A program made the position numbers and the translations under genes. From [Phialemoniopsis] sp. UDSM-2020 (Eukaryota; Ascomycota; Sordariomycetes; Thyridiales; Thyridiaceae), in assembly GCA_018873225.1 (NCBI GenBank), contig JAEILZ010000003.1, positions 558,001 through 622,000 of the forward strand: a stretch of DNA of 64,000 bases, written 5' to 3'. Shown here in pieces: positions 43,651 to 55,600 of the stretch. Within the stretch, counting starts at the first letter, position 1; each line of letters starts with the position of its first letter. The notes under the pieces are model-generated. The model made no database searches and had not been told where the DNA came from. It saw only the letters and a list, made by a program, of their open reading frames with translations.

Positions 43651-46575
43651 TCACAGAGCCAACCCCTTGGCTCCCTTGGTCCACCGATAAAGCGACAACG
43701 CCCTCCGCCGCGCCTTGTGCTCCTCCCACTCGGTCGGGCTCGACCCGCGGACGCTATACAGCGTCGACCGCAGGACCTTGCGGAAATTTTTCTATAGACC
43801 TTTACGTTAATTCCCACGTCAAGGTAAAGAAGATGAGGTAGAGAGGACGAGCATAACTCACCTGGAACTCCGTGCTCAGCGTCACGACACACACCTCGTG
43901 CGCGCGGATGATCGTCTCGCACGCCTGCTCGACCGACTGGTTGGGCCCCAGCTGCGGCATCCGGTCGGCGAACAACAACAGGATGAAGCTGCCGTGCAGG
44001 AGGTATATCCCAAAGAGGTAGGGCATGAAAGTGAGCTCCGGGTCGAACTTGAGGATCTGCGAGACGGCCTGCGACGCGGCGATGGCGTGCGACGCGCAGT
44101 CGTTGAACCGCGTCGACGTGATCCAGTCGTCGTCGTCGTCGAGCATGCTGATGGCGTCCCACTTGCCGTGCAGCAGCACGTGCAGGACGTGCAGGATGTG
44201 CGTGCTGTACGCCGTCACGAGCTTGAGGCGCGAGACGTCGCGCGACGCCTGCTTGTTGTTGCTGCTACTGCTGTGATGACCACCTGTAGTACCGGTAGCG
44301 GGGGGGGTTCTCTGCAGGGGCAGGCCCGTGACGATGTCCTTGATGTGCGGGCCGGGCGTCGACAGCGGCGCGGCGTACTCGAGGATCTCGATCTCGCGCG
44401 TCAGCGACTCGAGGCTGCGCTCGCAGCTGCGCAGCAGCTCGCCGATGACGGCGACGGCCTGCGAGTCCTCGAGGTGGCCGAGCCGCGGGTGCTGCCGGCG
44501 GTGGTGCACCTCGATGATGTCGCCCAGGATGGCCATGAGGGGCAGAAAGTACTCGAAGAAGCCCGTACCGGTGACGATGGTCGGCGGTCCGAGGACGCGC
44601 GCCGGCAGGTCTTTTGGCGGGATCGTGTCTAGACTTTCCCAGACGCTTTCTGGTAAGGGCGCTGCAACATATGTCTCTGTTAGATGAACCTGGTATATTC
44701 CTTGTCTTGGATTGACAATGCTTACCATAGATTTCACAATACGAATCAGGGATGCAGAGGACGGTGTTGAAGGACAGGGCCAGGTGCCGGTCGAGACAGT
44801 ACAGCAGCCAAAACACCCTGCGCCTCTCTTCTCTCGATTCAGAGTTGGCGAGCGAGTTGTACTCTGGATCTCTGCGGCAGGAACAAATGGGGTTGGCGCA
44901 AGGCGATGCGGAGCATTGCTCGTCCTCGCGGTTCAGCCGCAGGGACATGGCCAGCCGTATCGCTTTGCTCCACCATTTGAAGCAGTCGGACTTGAAGTCT
45001 CCCCCTGATACGGCGATGGACAGCAGGATGAATGACAAAACGTCGTCAATAACACCGGCGGGCTCGTTTGTCGCCGTGGTAGTGGGCAGTGCCGACAGGA
45101 AACCAAACTGATCGTCTGTCTGGTCATTTTCGGCGCGGAGACCGCCGTGTATCCTCCGCCACCGGTCTGGATCTCTTTCTGTGATTAAGGATGTCGCCAG
45201 CCCATAGAGGGCATTGGTGATCTTGGCTCTTGACCCAGGAACATGCAGCAGGACGATGTCGGCAGTCTGTGCAGACACCCAGAGCATAGTTGCCAGTAGA
45301 GCAGGAGTTGTTGGTCGCGGGTTGGTCGGGTGAAGTAGTGACTTCTTACGGAATATCCTCGTCACGATATACGGAGATGCGCAGCGGAAAAGCGAGCTGC
45401 CGGGCTCCGTTAGATATACATCGAGGAGATCGCAGGCGACAGAGGCCGGTATGATGTCTCGAATATGTGGTAGTACAGGATCCAAGCATCTATACCTGCA
45501 ATCTGAGGTCGGCGCCCGGTAGAGCGAGTTCATCCGCTGGAGCTCGGACAGGGAGCCCTCGGCACCAGTTGACGTGCTGTAAGACCGACGGTCACTCCTT
45601 CGCGGAGGTGGAGCTCCGCCAAATGAGTTTCTCTCATTGTTTCTTGGTACGCCATGTTGGTTGGCAGAAACTCCATTAGTAGCGTTCGCGGGTGATGGGT
45701 AGCCGGCGCTGTCATCTGAGACGAGAACATCATGCTCGGAGGGGCGACCTGGATATCCGGGCACAAGAGATGGGCTGCCCTGGGAACCACGCGGCATATG
45801 TGTGTCTAGCGTGGGCTCTAATAGGGTTGAGAGTTGAAGATGGGCATGGTTGCCGTAGCCCGGAGATGGCAAGGGTGGTGCCGGTTGAGCTGGAGCTGGC
45901 GGCGCCGTCATGGAAGCCGTCGCGTTGCTACTGTGGCGCGCGAGTGGCGGCCTGCTGAGGCTTGCAACGTCGGCATCACGATTCACAGGCGCAAAGTGAG
46001 AGGTGGAGGTTGCTGTATCCGGGGGAGACGTCACCGGAGGGGATGGCGAGACGTCGTTACTCTGCGGGTTGTTGGCGCTGTTGTTGCCCGAGAGGCCAGG
46101 CTCCGACGTCACGGAGCCTCCGGCCAACGAAGCCGTGGGTACGCGGCCGCGCTTCTTGATCTCTCGATTGTATCTGCATGTGTAGCCATAGTCTGTACCG
46201 TGAGACAGAAGAGAGAGCAGTCAGTCAGTAATAGTCCGGGTCACACGTCGTTGGGTTCAGGTACAACAGCATATGAGAAACCATATGTGAGCCCTGAGAG
46301 GTTAGAGGCTGTGCGACATACCTTCACATCGGCGACTGCATTAGATGTAGAGCGATTGGTCAGTAAAAGTCCCGAAATGAGTGAGTCTGCAGCAGGAGAA
46401 ACAAGAGCATCTCATACCATGGACACTCGCCATCGCAACGAGTGCGCGAAGTGCTGCACTTGTCGCAAGCACGCCTGGTTCTCTTTCGCGGACGAGCATG
46501 CTCGAGCATGTCGCGATCCTCGTCCGCACGGGACGGCGAGATGGATCTATCGTCAAGAACCATGGCGTCCATCAT
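43651..46575 (-). CDS. Zn2Cys6 transcription factor of the XlnR/AraR family
   Basis: Five exons, 46575-46418, 46335-46322 (14 nt), 46192-44726, 44661-43862 and 43791-43651, give 859 aa. The zinc cluster is CDKC-x6-C-x5-C-x2-C-x6-C, followed by RYNREIKKRGR. Two of its cysteines are supplied through the 14-nt microexon. The middle homology domain has PASVACDLLDVYL, LHPTNPRPTTPALLATMLW and LDRHLALSFN. The C-terminal part carries the XlnR-type sequence YSTHILHVLHVLLHGKWD, SQILKFDPELTFMPYLFGIY and ACETIIRAHEVCVVTLSTEF, and the final exon ends YRWTKGAKGLAL. These regulators control hemicellulose and pentose use in the nucleus. The zinc-cluster linker differs from XlnR itself, so I call it a paralogue. 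No carbohydrate-degrading gene is nearby. Long N-terminal and inter-domain stretches are Ser/Pro-rich. Confidence 0.9.
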
Positions 46576-49253
46576 GCGCCATGTCTTGGGACGTCAAGCT
46601 TGGTGCGCGGAAGTCCGGTGAAGATGAGATGGCACAGACAGCAGCGACAGAATGTTGGTACGGTATGGCAATCAAAGGTGCAAATCCGGTCCAATGGTCG
46701 TATTCGTCCAGTCTTATGCAAAGAGGGATTGATACTGGGGGCCTTGTCGCGAATCCACCATGCGTAACGGACGTAGACTTCACAAAGCAGTGGGTAGCCA
46801 GGCGATCGCAAATCGGGAGTTGCAGGACGAAGCTAGCTTGAGCTGTGGGGAGAGCGAAAGCTGGGCAAGAAAGAGTGACGGTTGGATGATGGGCGTGTGT
46901 TGAGCTCCTCTCTCTCGCAGCCAAATGGCCAGCCTACAGCGGTATAGCAGGCTAGATATGCCGCTTGCTTGGTCTTGTCTTGACTGTGTTTGGACTGTTG
47001 AAGATCCGCAACATCAACAGCAACACATGTGTGTTTTCCCCTTGAGCATTGAAAACGGCCTTGGCTGGCTTGAACAGATGGGGCGCCGCTTTTCTGCTTT
47101 CCCCCGCAGCTGGACAGCTTTTTTAATGTCGTGCTGATCAGGAGCCCCCTGTAGCGTCCCAGGTGGAGCTTGGGAATTCTCCGCTAGCGATGTCGTGGAC
47201 CACGGGCCTGGAATCCCTTCCCCATGATGGTACATACGTACAAGATGTCAAGATACCTAGGTATTTACTCCCCTCTTTGCAGCCTGCAACTCTGCCTTAT
47301 TCCCGTAAAACTTCCTAACTTCGACTGCCCGTTCTATTCAATTAAGTCAAGTTTTTGGGAGAAAAGGCTATGGGAGATGAACATCTTGCTGCCAGGGAGA
47401 GGGTTCACATCAAACTGGAGCTTCGGTCCGGCGAGCCGAATCGTCTCGATTTGGCGCATGTGAGATCCACTCACTCATCTACTGCGCTTCCCGACCAACT
47501 ACAACCCATCCGCAAGGCTGTACGTCTCCAAGATTTCGCGGCGATTGCCTTCAGACCCGCCAGTATCGAGGTCCTTGAGAATTCCAGGGTATCATACCGC
47601 AAAGAATAATAAGTAGACTTGCGGATGAAACGTACGAGAGAGGTCACGAAGTCTCTTTGGCGCCATTTACATGACGCTTCAAGAGCTTGTATAACAACCT
47701 ACACAAATGAAAGTAAAAAGTACAGAAGAGAGAATCGCAGCACATTCTTCAATAACCAATTTCTTCGTATAAATATTAAGCATTATTGAAAGAAAGAAGT
47801 CGCCTACATGCAAAGCGCGATCGGGCCCTACAATTATCCGTTGTTTTGTGTTGCCCAAGTCTTATAGACCGCAAGGAAGACCAATAGAGCTAAGGAGAGT
47901 AAATTTCTAGATCTTCTTCAGAAGTAGAAGAACACTTTCCTTGTACTGTAGCTATAATTACCACGTGGTGCAGACTTATTTGATGATGAGTGTGTATAAG
48001 TAGTGGTGTAAACACCAAAAAAAGTATCACGAGATCTTGAGGAAAGGGCAAAAAGAAACTGGCTCACCTTCGTGCCGGGGAGCCAGGTTCGACAAACCCC
48101 CGAAGGGGCTTCGTCTCCGCTCCAATGCGCACTGTCGTGGAGTAGTGGATTGGGTTTTCGAATATTCTTTTTTTTAATTGTTGTTGATGAGGATCGAAGT
48201 CGTGTCTCCTCCTCGACCGCCCGTTGGCCTAACAATTGCCCGCCCTCCGCTTCCGGCCGTTGCCTTGCCTAGTGTCCTCCGCAGGGCCAGCAAGATTGTC
48301 CTGAACTCAGCCAAACCGACCAAGCCGCCACTTGCTGCCCCCCCGGAAGAAGATCGTGAACTTTTCCCTTTTATAGCGGTCGCCGCGGGAGGGAAATCGA
48401 AGCCAGGCAGTCAGTGCTCAGACTAAAATCACGTGCTTGGCGAGGTCATCAGAGAGGGAGTGACACGCCTAGTAGGTTATCTGATAGACCTGATTTGGTC
48501 TCTTCGAGCTGATTTCCAAGCATGGTGCTCTGAGCCTCACCGAAGAGGAGGAGTTTGGGCCGTTACCCTTGATATCAGATCGTGCTTCTTATACAGTGGT
48601 CACTCAATGACATTCAAGCCAGGACAACCATCAAGGATATTTTCCACTTTAGAGCCGGACATAGAAATGTCAGATAGACCGTATCTTGTTCAACAGCTAT
48701 TGCTGGGTGGTGTTTTACGCAAGCATAGCTATCATCGCAAATGAGAATGCTCTCGTATATGGGATTGCTCCTTAAAAAGAATAAAGATGGCCCGATCGCT
48801 TCGAGATCACAACTCTTCATTTTCCTCTTTTTTCCATTGCTTGCTGCTATAAACTGCAATCCGCAATAGCTGAAACAACCATATTGTTATGCCTTCCCAC
48901 CTTTTTCTTTGTTGCCAAAGACTCAGTCTGAGCACAAGGTGCTTGTCGACAAAAACAAGGTGTATTGAACAGAATGAGCCATTGTTCCATTTTCTAAGTG
49001 CCATCGCAACCATTCACCACATTTCACTGCTAGTTAATAAAAAGGCTCCCGCTGATAGCAAAGCAAGACGAGCTTCGTTCTCATATCTGAATTCCCGCTC
49101 AACTGCACATCAGCTTTGCAATCACCAAAGTGAATACTGCCATTTGTCCTTTAGAAACTGACCTCTCTTTCTTTTGTAACTACAGATTACCAAAAACACT
49201 CTCATTCACGACCTCATCTTTCTCATACTGCCAAACTCATACTATCCTTCAAC
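46576..49253. other. 2.7-kb intergenic region, AT-rich in its right half
   Basis: The promoters of the zinc-cluster regulator (left) and of the kinase-fold gene (right) must lie here. Frames near 47355-47609 and 48072-48426 were considered and not accepted. No RNA gene was recognised. Confidence 0.5.
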
Positions 49254-50234
49254 ATGTCGGACCCTAGTCTTGTTCCCGCGCCCTTTCGGCACTACCACGT
49301 CAACCAAATGATGACCCTACAGCTCACTGCCGATCATGCCGCCAAAGGCATGCCACAGGCGATCCACGTTCGCGTCCGCCAGGTCATCCAGAACTCCATG
49401 TCCTGCACCATGCTCGTCGACGTCCTGGACCACGATCATGATAACGACATGACCGGAGCCTCGACCTTCTTCCTCAAGCTCTTTGACCGGCGCTTCGCCG
49501 AGGCCTTTCGCGAGGACGTCGCGCCCTGGACCCCCGAGGCCGAGATCGCCTTCATCGAAGCCGCCATCGCCCCATCCAGAGCCGGCGGTGGCACCTCGCT
49601 CGACGACTTCGTCACCAGCCTGCGCTACCTCGAGAACTACCGCGCCCAGACAAAGGACACCTGGACCGCGGCGCAAAGGGAGGCCGTCCTGGCCGAGGAC
49701 ATCGCGGACCTCTACTACGACGAGCTGGCCGTGTACGAGGAGCTCAAGGACAGCCAGGGCACCGCCGTGCCCAAGCTCGTCGCCGCCGTCGAGCTCGACA
49801 TCTGCCCGCCGGGCATCGCCAACCCGGCCGCGGCTCCCGGCAGGGAGGCCGAGGAGGACGCCTTCGAGCCCTTCGCCGTCAAGGGCATCCTGCTCGAGCG
49901 CATCGAGGGTTTCACCCTCTGGGACATGCCCCACCACGCGCCGCGGCGCTTCTGGCAGGGGCTCGTGGACCGGTGCCGCCGCGCGCTGTCGCTGCTCGAC
50001 GAGCACGACATTCTCAACATGGACGTGCAGCCTGGCAACTTTATGATCGCGCCGCTGGTCACCTACCCGCAGTCCGCAGACGACTACCGCATCTACATGA
50101 TCGATTTCGGCGCGTGCCGGCTCCGCGAGGAGGGCGAGACCAAGCTCGAGTGGAGCATGGCCAAGAACAGCGTCAATGAGGACGGACGGCTGTTCTACTA
50201 CATCGACTACAAGCTGGACAAGTTGGGTTTCTAG
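49254..50234 (+). CDS. Protein-kinase-fold protein with a variant catalytic loop
   Basis: The single-exon gene encodes 326 aa. A candidate phosphate-binding lysine is in TFFLKLFDRRF (about residue 75), an alpha-C-like glutamate in DLYYDELAVYEEL, and a hinge-like ILLERIEGFTLWDM near 212. The catalytic loop reads HDILNMDVQPGNFM (Asp at about 257, Asn at 262) and YMIDFGACRLR gives a DFG at 284-286. The HRD triad is replaced by NMD, and the C-lobe is very short after DFG, ending about 40 residues later. It resembles fungal protein-kinase-like or aminoglycoside-phosphotransferase-like families with unknown substrates. The key Asp/Asn/Asp residues are kept, so it could bind and transfer phosphate. 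Its convergent neighbour ends 251 bp away. Confidence 0.8.
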   Translation: MSDPSLVPAPFRHYHVNQMMTLQLTADHAAKGMPQAIHVRVRQVIQNSMSCTMLVDVLDHDHDNDMTGASTFFLKLFDRRFAEAFREDVAPWTPEAEIAFIEAAIAPSRAGGGTSLDDFVTSLRYLENYRAQTKDTWTAAQREAVLAEDIADLYYDELAVYEELKDSQGTAVPKLVAAVELDICPPGIANPAAAPGREAEEDAFEPFAVKGILLERIEGFTLWDMPHHAPRRFWQGLVDRCRRALSLLDEHDILNMDVQPGNFMIAPLVTYPQSADDYRIYMIDFGACRLREEGETKLEWSMAKNSVNEDGRLFYYIDYKLDKLGF

Positions 50235-50485
50235 TTGAGGAATGATGGGTTCAAGAGAGGCGTGGCCTGGGACCCGTCTGTTCATGATTGTTGAGTGGAT
50301 CTCGTCTGTCTTGACGTGGCTGGGCACGGAAAGGTGCACAAGGCTGTACTGGAGCTTTTGCTTATATGACTATACTGGAGTAGACTTGCTATAGAACATT
50401 GTTACATACAGAATTAGCGAGAGCGAATGAAGTAAACACGAGATTATCCAGACAAATTACACCTGTCTTCTTACACCCTGTTTGC

Positions 50486-51565
50486 CTACCATAGATCTCC
50501 CAGTTTCCAGCCTGGCAGATTGACTTCTATAGTCCACTCGCTACGGTCCTCTTCTACTTGTGAATCACCACTAACCGTAGCCACATCCCACAACCGCGCA
50601 CGCGAAGCACCACGACTCCTCACCACCTTGCTCCTCTTGACATAGTCCACCTGACACCTCCCTACCCGCTTCCGCCTCTTCCTCCTATCGTCACAACCAT
50701 CCTCGCCACCACTGACATCCTCCCACTCATAGTCCACCCTCGCCTCCGACAGCGCAAATCGGAACATTGAATCCGGCAACACAGCCCCGTCCGGCAGCGA
50801 CGCCCACGGCTCAGCGAGCGTGCCAGCCGAGAACACGATTCCGTCCCCTAGGAGCGCAGCCAGCGGCTCGACCTCGCCCCGCCAGAAGCGTTCGGCGAAG
50901 CCCCAGTCGGTGGTACCGCGCCGGCGCGGCTTCCTGGGCCTGATGGTCGTCGGGCTCGACAGCTCGTACGCCGCGATGCGCGAGGCCAGACTCTCGACCT
51001 CGGGCAGGGTGACCGGCTCACCTGTCAGGCAGGGCTGGCCGTCGCCCGTCGGGCTCGAGGGGAGGTCGGCTGAAGTGGGACTGTGCTTCGACTCGTCGCT
51101 CTGCGTCTCGGAGTGGTCCCAGGTGTCGGATCGCAAGACGCGGCTGCTGAGGAGGAACTGCGGAGCGGCTGGTATGCCGTCAGTCTGGACGGCTTTGGCC
51201 TGGTATGACGGCGCCTTATTGCCGGCCGGGTTTGTAGTGTCTCCATCCTCCGTTTGAGTTCCTGTGCTTCTAGTTGACAGAACTACTGCTCTATGGGCAG
51301 ATGATTGGTGACTCGTACTGAGTGGACTCCGTAGACGCAAGGGCAGGTCGAAGCTTTCTCCCGGGCTGTGTCCAGCACGCATGGGAGTGAGCCTCGACTG
51401 GCTCTGTGCATCGGGAGGGGACTGTGGTGGTGTCTCGGGAAGTCTGATTTTCAAAACCCGAGGAGACGATGGAATCTTTTGACGACTCTCTGTAGGAAAT
51501 TTAGAATGTTTGGTATCATGGTCAAGCTCCTGGCCGGTTGAACTTCTACTGTTTGGGGTGTTCAT
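50486..51565 (-). CDS. Hypothetical Ser/Pro-rich protein
   Basis: The frame from the ATG at 51565 (MNTPNSRSSTG) gives 359 aa. It remains open to an ATG at 51934 (482 aa), but the added part contains membrane-like and random-looking residues and may be leader or intron. I do not recognise a domain. The protein is hydrophilic, with many SP/TP pairs. A conserved-looking block near the C-terminus (DWGFAERFWRGEVEPLAALL, FRFALSEARVDYEWEDV) is followed by a basic RRKRRKRVG that could be a nuclear signal and by a C-terminal WTIEVNLPGWKLGDLW. Composition and codon use look coding. Function unknown. Confidence 0.55.
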   Translation of the reverse strand: MNTPNSRSSTGQELDHDTKHSKFPTESRQKIPSSPRVLKIRLPETPPQSPPDAQSQSRLTPMRAGHSPGESFDLPLRLRSPLSTSHQSSAHRAVVLSTRSTGTQTEDGDTTNPAGNKAPSYQAKAVQTDGIPAAPQFLLSSRVLRSDTWDHSETQSDESKHSPTSADLPSSPTGDGQPCLTGEPVTLPEVESLASRIAAYELSSPTTIRPRKPRRRGTTDWGFAERFWRGEVEPLAALLGDGIVFSAGTLAEPWASLPDGAVLPDSMFRFALSEARVDYEWEDVSGGEDGCDDRRKRRKRVGRCQVDYVKRSKVVRSRGASRARLWDVATVSGDSQVEEDRSEWTIEVNLPGWKLGDLW

Positions 51566-52667
51566 TATAACAAATATGGTTGATGAAAGAAAAGAGTATG
51601 CAATTGAACAACCAGCGCTCTGAAAAGTGATACAATACAAGCTAACCTCATAAGCCCAACCGCTCTCATCACCAATGCAGGAATTGGCGTCTGTCTTATA
51701 CTCAGCTCGCGATAGTTCGAAACTCTCGTGTTCAGCTGCGCCTCGTAGCCATGCAGGGGGAAACGAAACTGACTTTCTCAGACATGACCGCACCTGGAAC
51801 CAACAGACAAGATCGTGTTCCCCAAATCCAGTCTGCGTGTGGGTTTCAAATGCATCAAAGTGGGATTGAGGTCTTATACTCTGGCTAGTCCATGTAGGAA
51901 GGAGTCGAGCTTGTGTTGTGGTGGCCAATGACATCTTGCCCCGAAGCGCGCGGAGTTGTCTGTTCTCAGAACTGCGGCCTCTACCCCGGGTCGCCAGCCG
52001 GCCAGTTTTCTAGGCCACATCGAAACCTTAAAGAGGAAGACGAGCACCGGAACAAGGAGACAAGGCATTGGCACTTGGTAATGGACAGTATCACGTATCT
52101 TTCAGCTGTAGTGCACGTATTGTTATCCGACGACCGAAGAAACCCAGGTTCTCATTTTCATTTCCGACTAATACATTTATCTTTATCAATTGAATCGTAT
52201 GGGGGGTTGTGATATGCCTCGCCCGGGACATTATCTTATCGAACAGAAACAGAAAAAGACAGAAGATGCTGTGCGTCTGTGAGGTTGTCCTCCATATATG
52301 TAGAAAACAAACCCAAACAGCCTCCCCAACCTCCAAAGCAGGGAAAATAGAAAGGCTCCCCTCGGTCTCATCCAGAGGCGAGAACGCGCGCCAGTTGTGT
52401 ACACAAGCATCGCAAACGTGCGAGAAAGAAAGGAAGAAGTTGAAACAAATATTGCTGGATAAAACAACAAAAATAAAAGAAGTGACTGAACGAACGCAAA
52501 TGGGTATTCTCTTTCCCAAAAACCACGAACAGCTTTTTGCAAGGGTTGTTCGTGATGTGCCATTCCAAGAAGCAAAAACCAAAGGTGAACAATCACCGCG
52601 ACCAACACTTGGGGCGGAAGGATATCTCTGTTCGTCCTCCTCGTCATTCTCAAGTGTCCTTTGTCAT
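51566..52667. other. Intergenic upstream of hypothetical gene and downstream of Tea1
   Basis: The interval includes the possible extended N-terminus of the hypothetical gene and the Tea1 3' flank. No separate gene is supported. Confidence 0.45.
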
Positions 52668-55600
52668 CTAATCATCAAGTCGCTTCCTCCAGTCGGCCAA
52701 GCTCTCGCTGAGACCCAAGCCGCCGGGGGGGTCATTTTCGTCGCCGGTCCTCTTGCCGGGGCCGGCATTGACGTTGCTATCGAAATCAAAGGTGTTGCTC
52801 AGGCGGTAGTTCTTGTTGGTCGCCTCCCAGTGGCTGCGCAGTGTCTCCAGCTCGTTGGCCAGGTTGTCGAGCGCAGTACTATTGCGCGCCTCGCTCATGC
52901 CGCCGTATAGGCTACCTGCCTCGGAGCTTTCTTGCCGGTGGTGTCCTTGACCGTTGGTCGCGGGCGGGGCGGCAGGTGGCAGAGCGCCGGCCTTCTCGAG
53001 CTGTTCTGAAGTCATGCTGACGACATTCCGGCTACGCCGCCGGTAGGTGTCAACCGAGTGCTCGACCTGGTCAAGTAGAAGGGATACCTTTTGCTCAGCA
53101 TCCTGAGCCCGCTGTTCCAGCAGGGCATTCTCCTGCCTGAGCTGCTCCAGGTCTTTGCGGCTGGTCTTGAGGAGAGTCGTGTTCTCCTCCTGTGACTTCT
53201 TGACCAGGTCGCGCTCGCGCTTGGCTTCGTCAAGTTCCTTTCGCACAGTCTGGATCTGGCTCTCCAGTTGTGACTTGGTCAGCTTGACATCGCTCTGCAG
53301 ACTTTCCACCTTGTCCATCAGGCTCTTGCGCTCGCCTTCCCACTCGGCTGGGATCTCACGAGGAGCACCTGCGGACGCCTTGTCTTCCAGCTCCTCGATC
53401 TCCGTCTTCAACCGGGTGTTTTCCGCCTTATATCGAGATAGTTGTTCCTTGAGCTGCTTGAGCATCTTCTCGGTGCCCTTTACATAGTGCACCGCTGACT
53501 GATAATCATTCTCAAGTTGCGCCAGTTTATCCCTGTATGCGCCTTCCGAGTCTTGTGCCTGCATAGCGAGAACCTGTTTCGTCTCTTCGTGAGCTGCCAC
53601 CGACGCGGCGAGTTGCTGTTCCAGGTCGCGCACGCGCGAGGCCTCGCCCGGTGACATCTCACGGGGGCTGCCGCGCGACCTTGCTGCTTGCGTGGGGCTG
53701 ATGCCGCGTTCGCTCAGAATGTTCTTCAGAGTGCTGTGCTGAACCGCCATGGCATTCGTTTCGAGCTGCTGATTGGCGAGCTGGTTCTTCAGATCCGAGT
53801 TGTGCGCTTGCAGAGACTGAACGTCGCGCATAGCAGCTTGGAGCTGGCGCCGGATGGGGACAACTTCGCGGCTAGCTTGCTCTTGGTAAGCCTCGAGGCC
53901 TGCGATACGCTCCTCAGCACTGCGAAGTCTGTCCGAGGCGGTATCGGCCTCTTGCTGATACCGTTTGACCAGAGCATTGGCTGCGGTAAGCTGGCCTTGA
54001 AGGGCGACAACGCGATCGTTGTCACCCTTGCTGCTCGACGAGACATTCCTCGTCGTTATCTTGTCGAGACCAGATAGGATAGCTTGCTTGTGAGTGCGTG
54101 CTTCGTTCGCATGCTGCTCGGCTAATTCTTGAGCGTCCTTCAGGCGCTGGGTGACAGAAGCAAGCTCCGTGCTGTGAGCTTCGTGCTCAGCCCTCAGCTT
54201 CCTGAGCTGGACCTCGGACTCTTCACGTTTCTGTCGCTCCTCGTCCAGCTTCCGCTCCAGGAGATTCTTCATGTCGGTGGATGCCGAGAGAGCTTCGCGG
54301 AGTGAGTCGAACGTCTCGTTATGGTCCTTGGAACTGCCAACCGCTTCGTCATGCTGAGCCTGCAGCTCCTCTTTCGCAACCTGAAGAAGCTGCAGAGCAG
54401 CGACCGCTTCAGAAGCAGTCACGGCTTGTTCCCTAGCCTCGCGTTGGATTAGGTGTAGCTCAGCCTTGAGGCGTTCGACCTCGGACGAGTTCTGTTGCTT
54501 GTAATTCTCCAGTTCAATGCTTCGCTTCTCAGCTGCATTTGCGGTATCGTCAGCCAGTTTGCGCGCACGCTTCTCAGCATCAAGATCCGCAGCCATGCGT
54601 TCAAGTTGACTGTGTAGGTCCTTTTGTGTGTTTAGCGCATAGGCAAGTTTGCGGCTGATGTCGCTTGAGCGATCGTCGCCGTCGCGGTCAATGTCGGGCT
54701 GAGGCGTGTTTGCAGCACTCCCGCCGTGGGCTGCCAGCTTGGCCTTGGCATACACAGCCTCCTGAATGGCAGCATCGCGCTGCTTTTCAGCCTCAGCGAT
54801 CTGCTTCGCGGCGAGCACGGCCTGCTTGTCCACTGAGCTTTGGACATTAGCCAACTCAGTCCGCATAGCAAGCAAAGCCTCAATCAGCGGCTTGTCATCG
54901 TCGTCAAAGGTCTCGGTGGCGTGGCTGTCAAGTACAGGGCTGAAGGATGCATTCGGAACATAGCCCCCCTTACGGGCAAGCTCGAGCTCGGATGCGTACC
55001 AGGCGTTTCGATTCCTAGCCGAGTCGAGCTCCTTGAGGAGCGCGACTGTTTGAGAGTTCCGGCCAGAAGAGCGCCTATTGAGCGGGTTGCTGGTCTGCCG
55101 TGTAGGCGGCGGCGGTGACGCGGGTCGGGGAGCGGCGGGTGCTGGGGGGGCGGCGGGTGCAGCTGGTGCAACTGTCTTCAAGGCCGGCTCGGTGCTACTG
55201 TCGACAGATCCCTGAGACCGTTGCTGACGGGACGGCTTCGGCTTGGGTAGCTCTGCTGCAGGAGGCTCCGATCTGGGTGCCGATTTCACCTGCTGCTGGG
55301 TCGGAGTTCTTCTGCCATTTACCGTGGGTGCATCGACTTCCTTCAACATCTCGCGGGTGATCGGGGATTGGTTCTGGGTAGCGGAGGCCGGGGAAGCTGC
55401 GTGATCGCCACGTTCCATGGAAGCATTCCTGGAGCGATTCATCGATGGAGGTATGATGGTAGGTTTGGGAGGCTGTCCTTGCGGCGGAGGTCCGGCTGGG
55501 GGAGAAGCAGCGGCAGCCCGAGGAGGTTTGGGAACTGCTCCGGCAGGGGGTTGTGATCCGACGAAGTCGCCGCCGTTCGGACTGCGATAGCCGTTGGTAG

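Noticed and set aside
45834..46841. 335-codon frame opposite the 5' part of the zinc-cluster gene
   Set aside because: It overlaps the zinc cluster coding exons in antisense and has no family signature.
47355..47609. Short plus frame with charged residues
   Set aside because: 85 codons, no domain, no splice partner, weak coding character.
48085..48130. tRNA-like GGTTCGACAAACC
   Set aside because: No acceptor stem or anticodon arm is compatible with it.
49317..50339. 340-codon frame opposite the kinase-fold gene
   Set aside because: Shadow frame; the plus strand has lysine, Asp/Asn and DFG motifs in order.
52209..52910. 233-codon plus frame overlapping the tea1 3' end
   Set aside because: Composition is random, it runs into the antisense of tea1 coding sequence, and no motif is seen.
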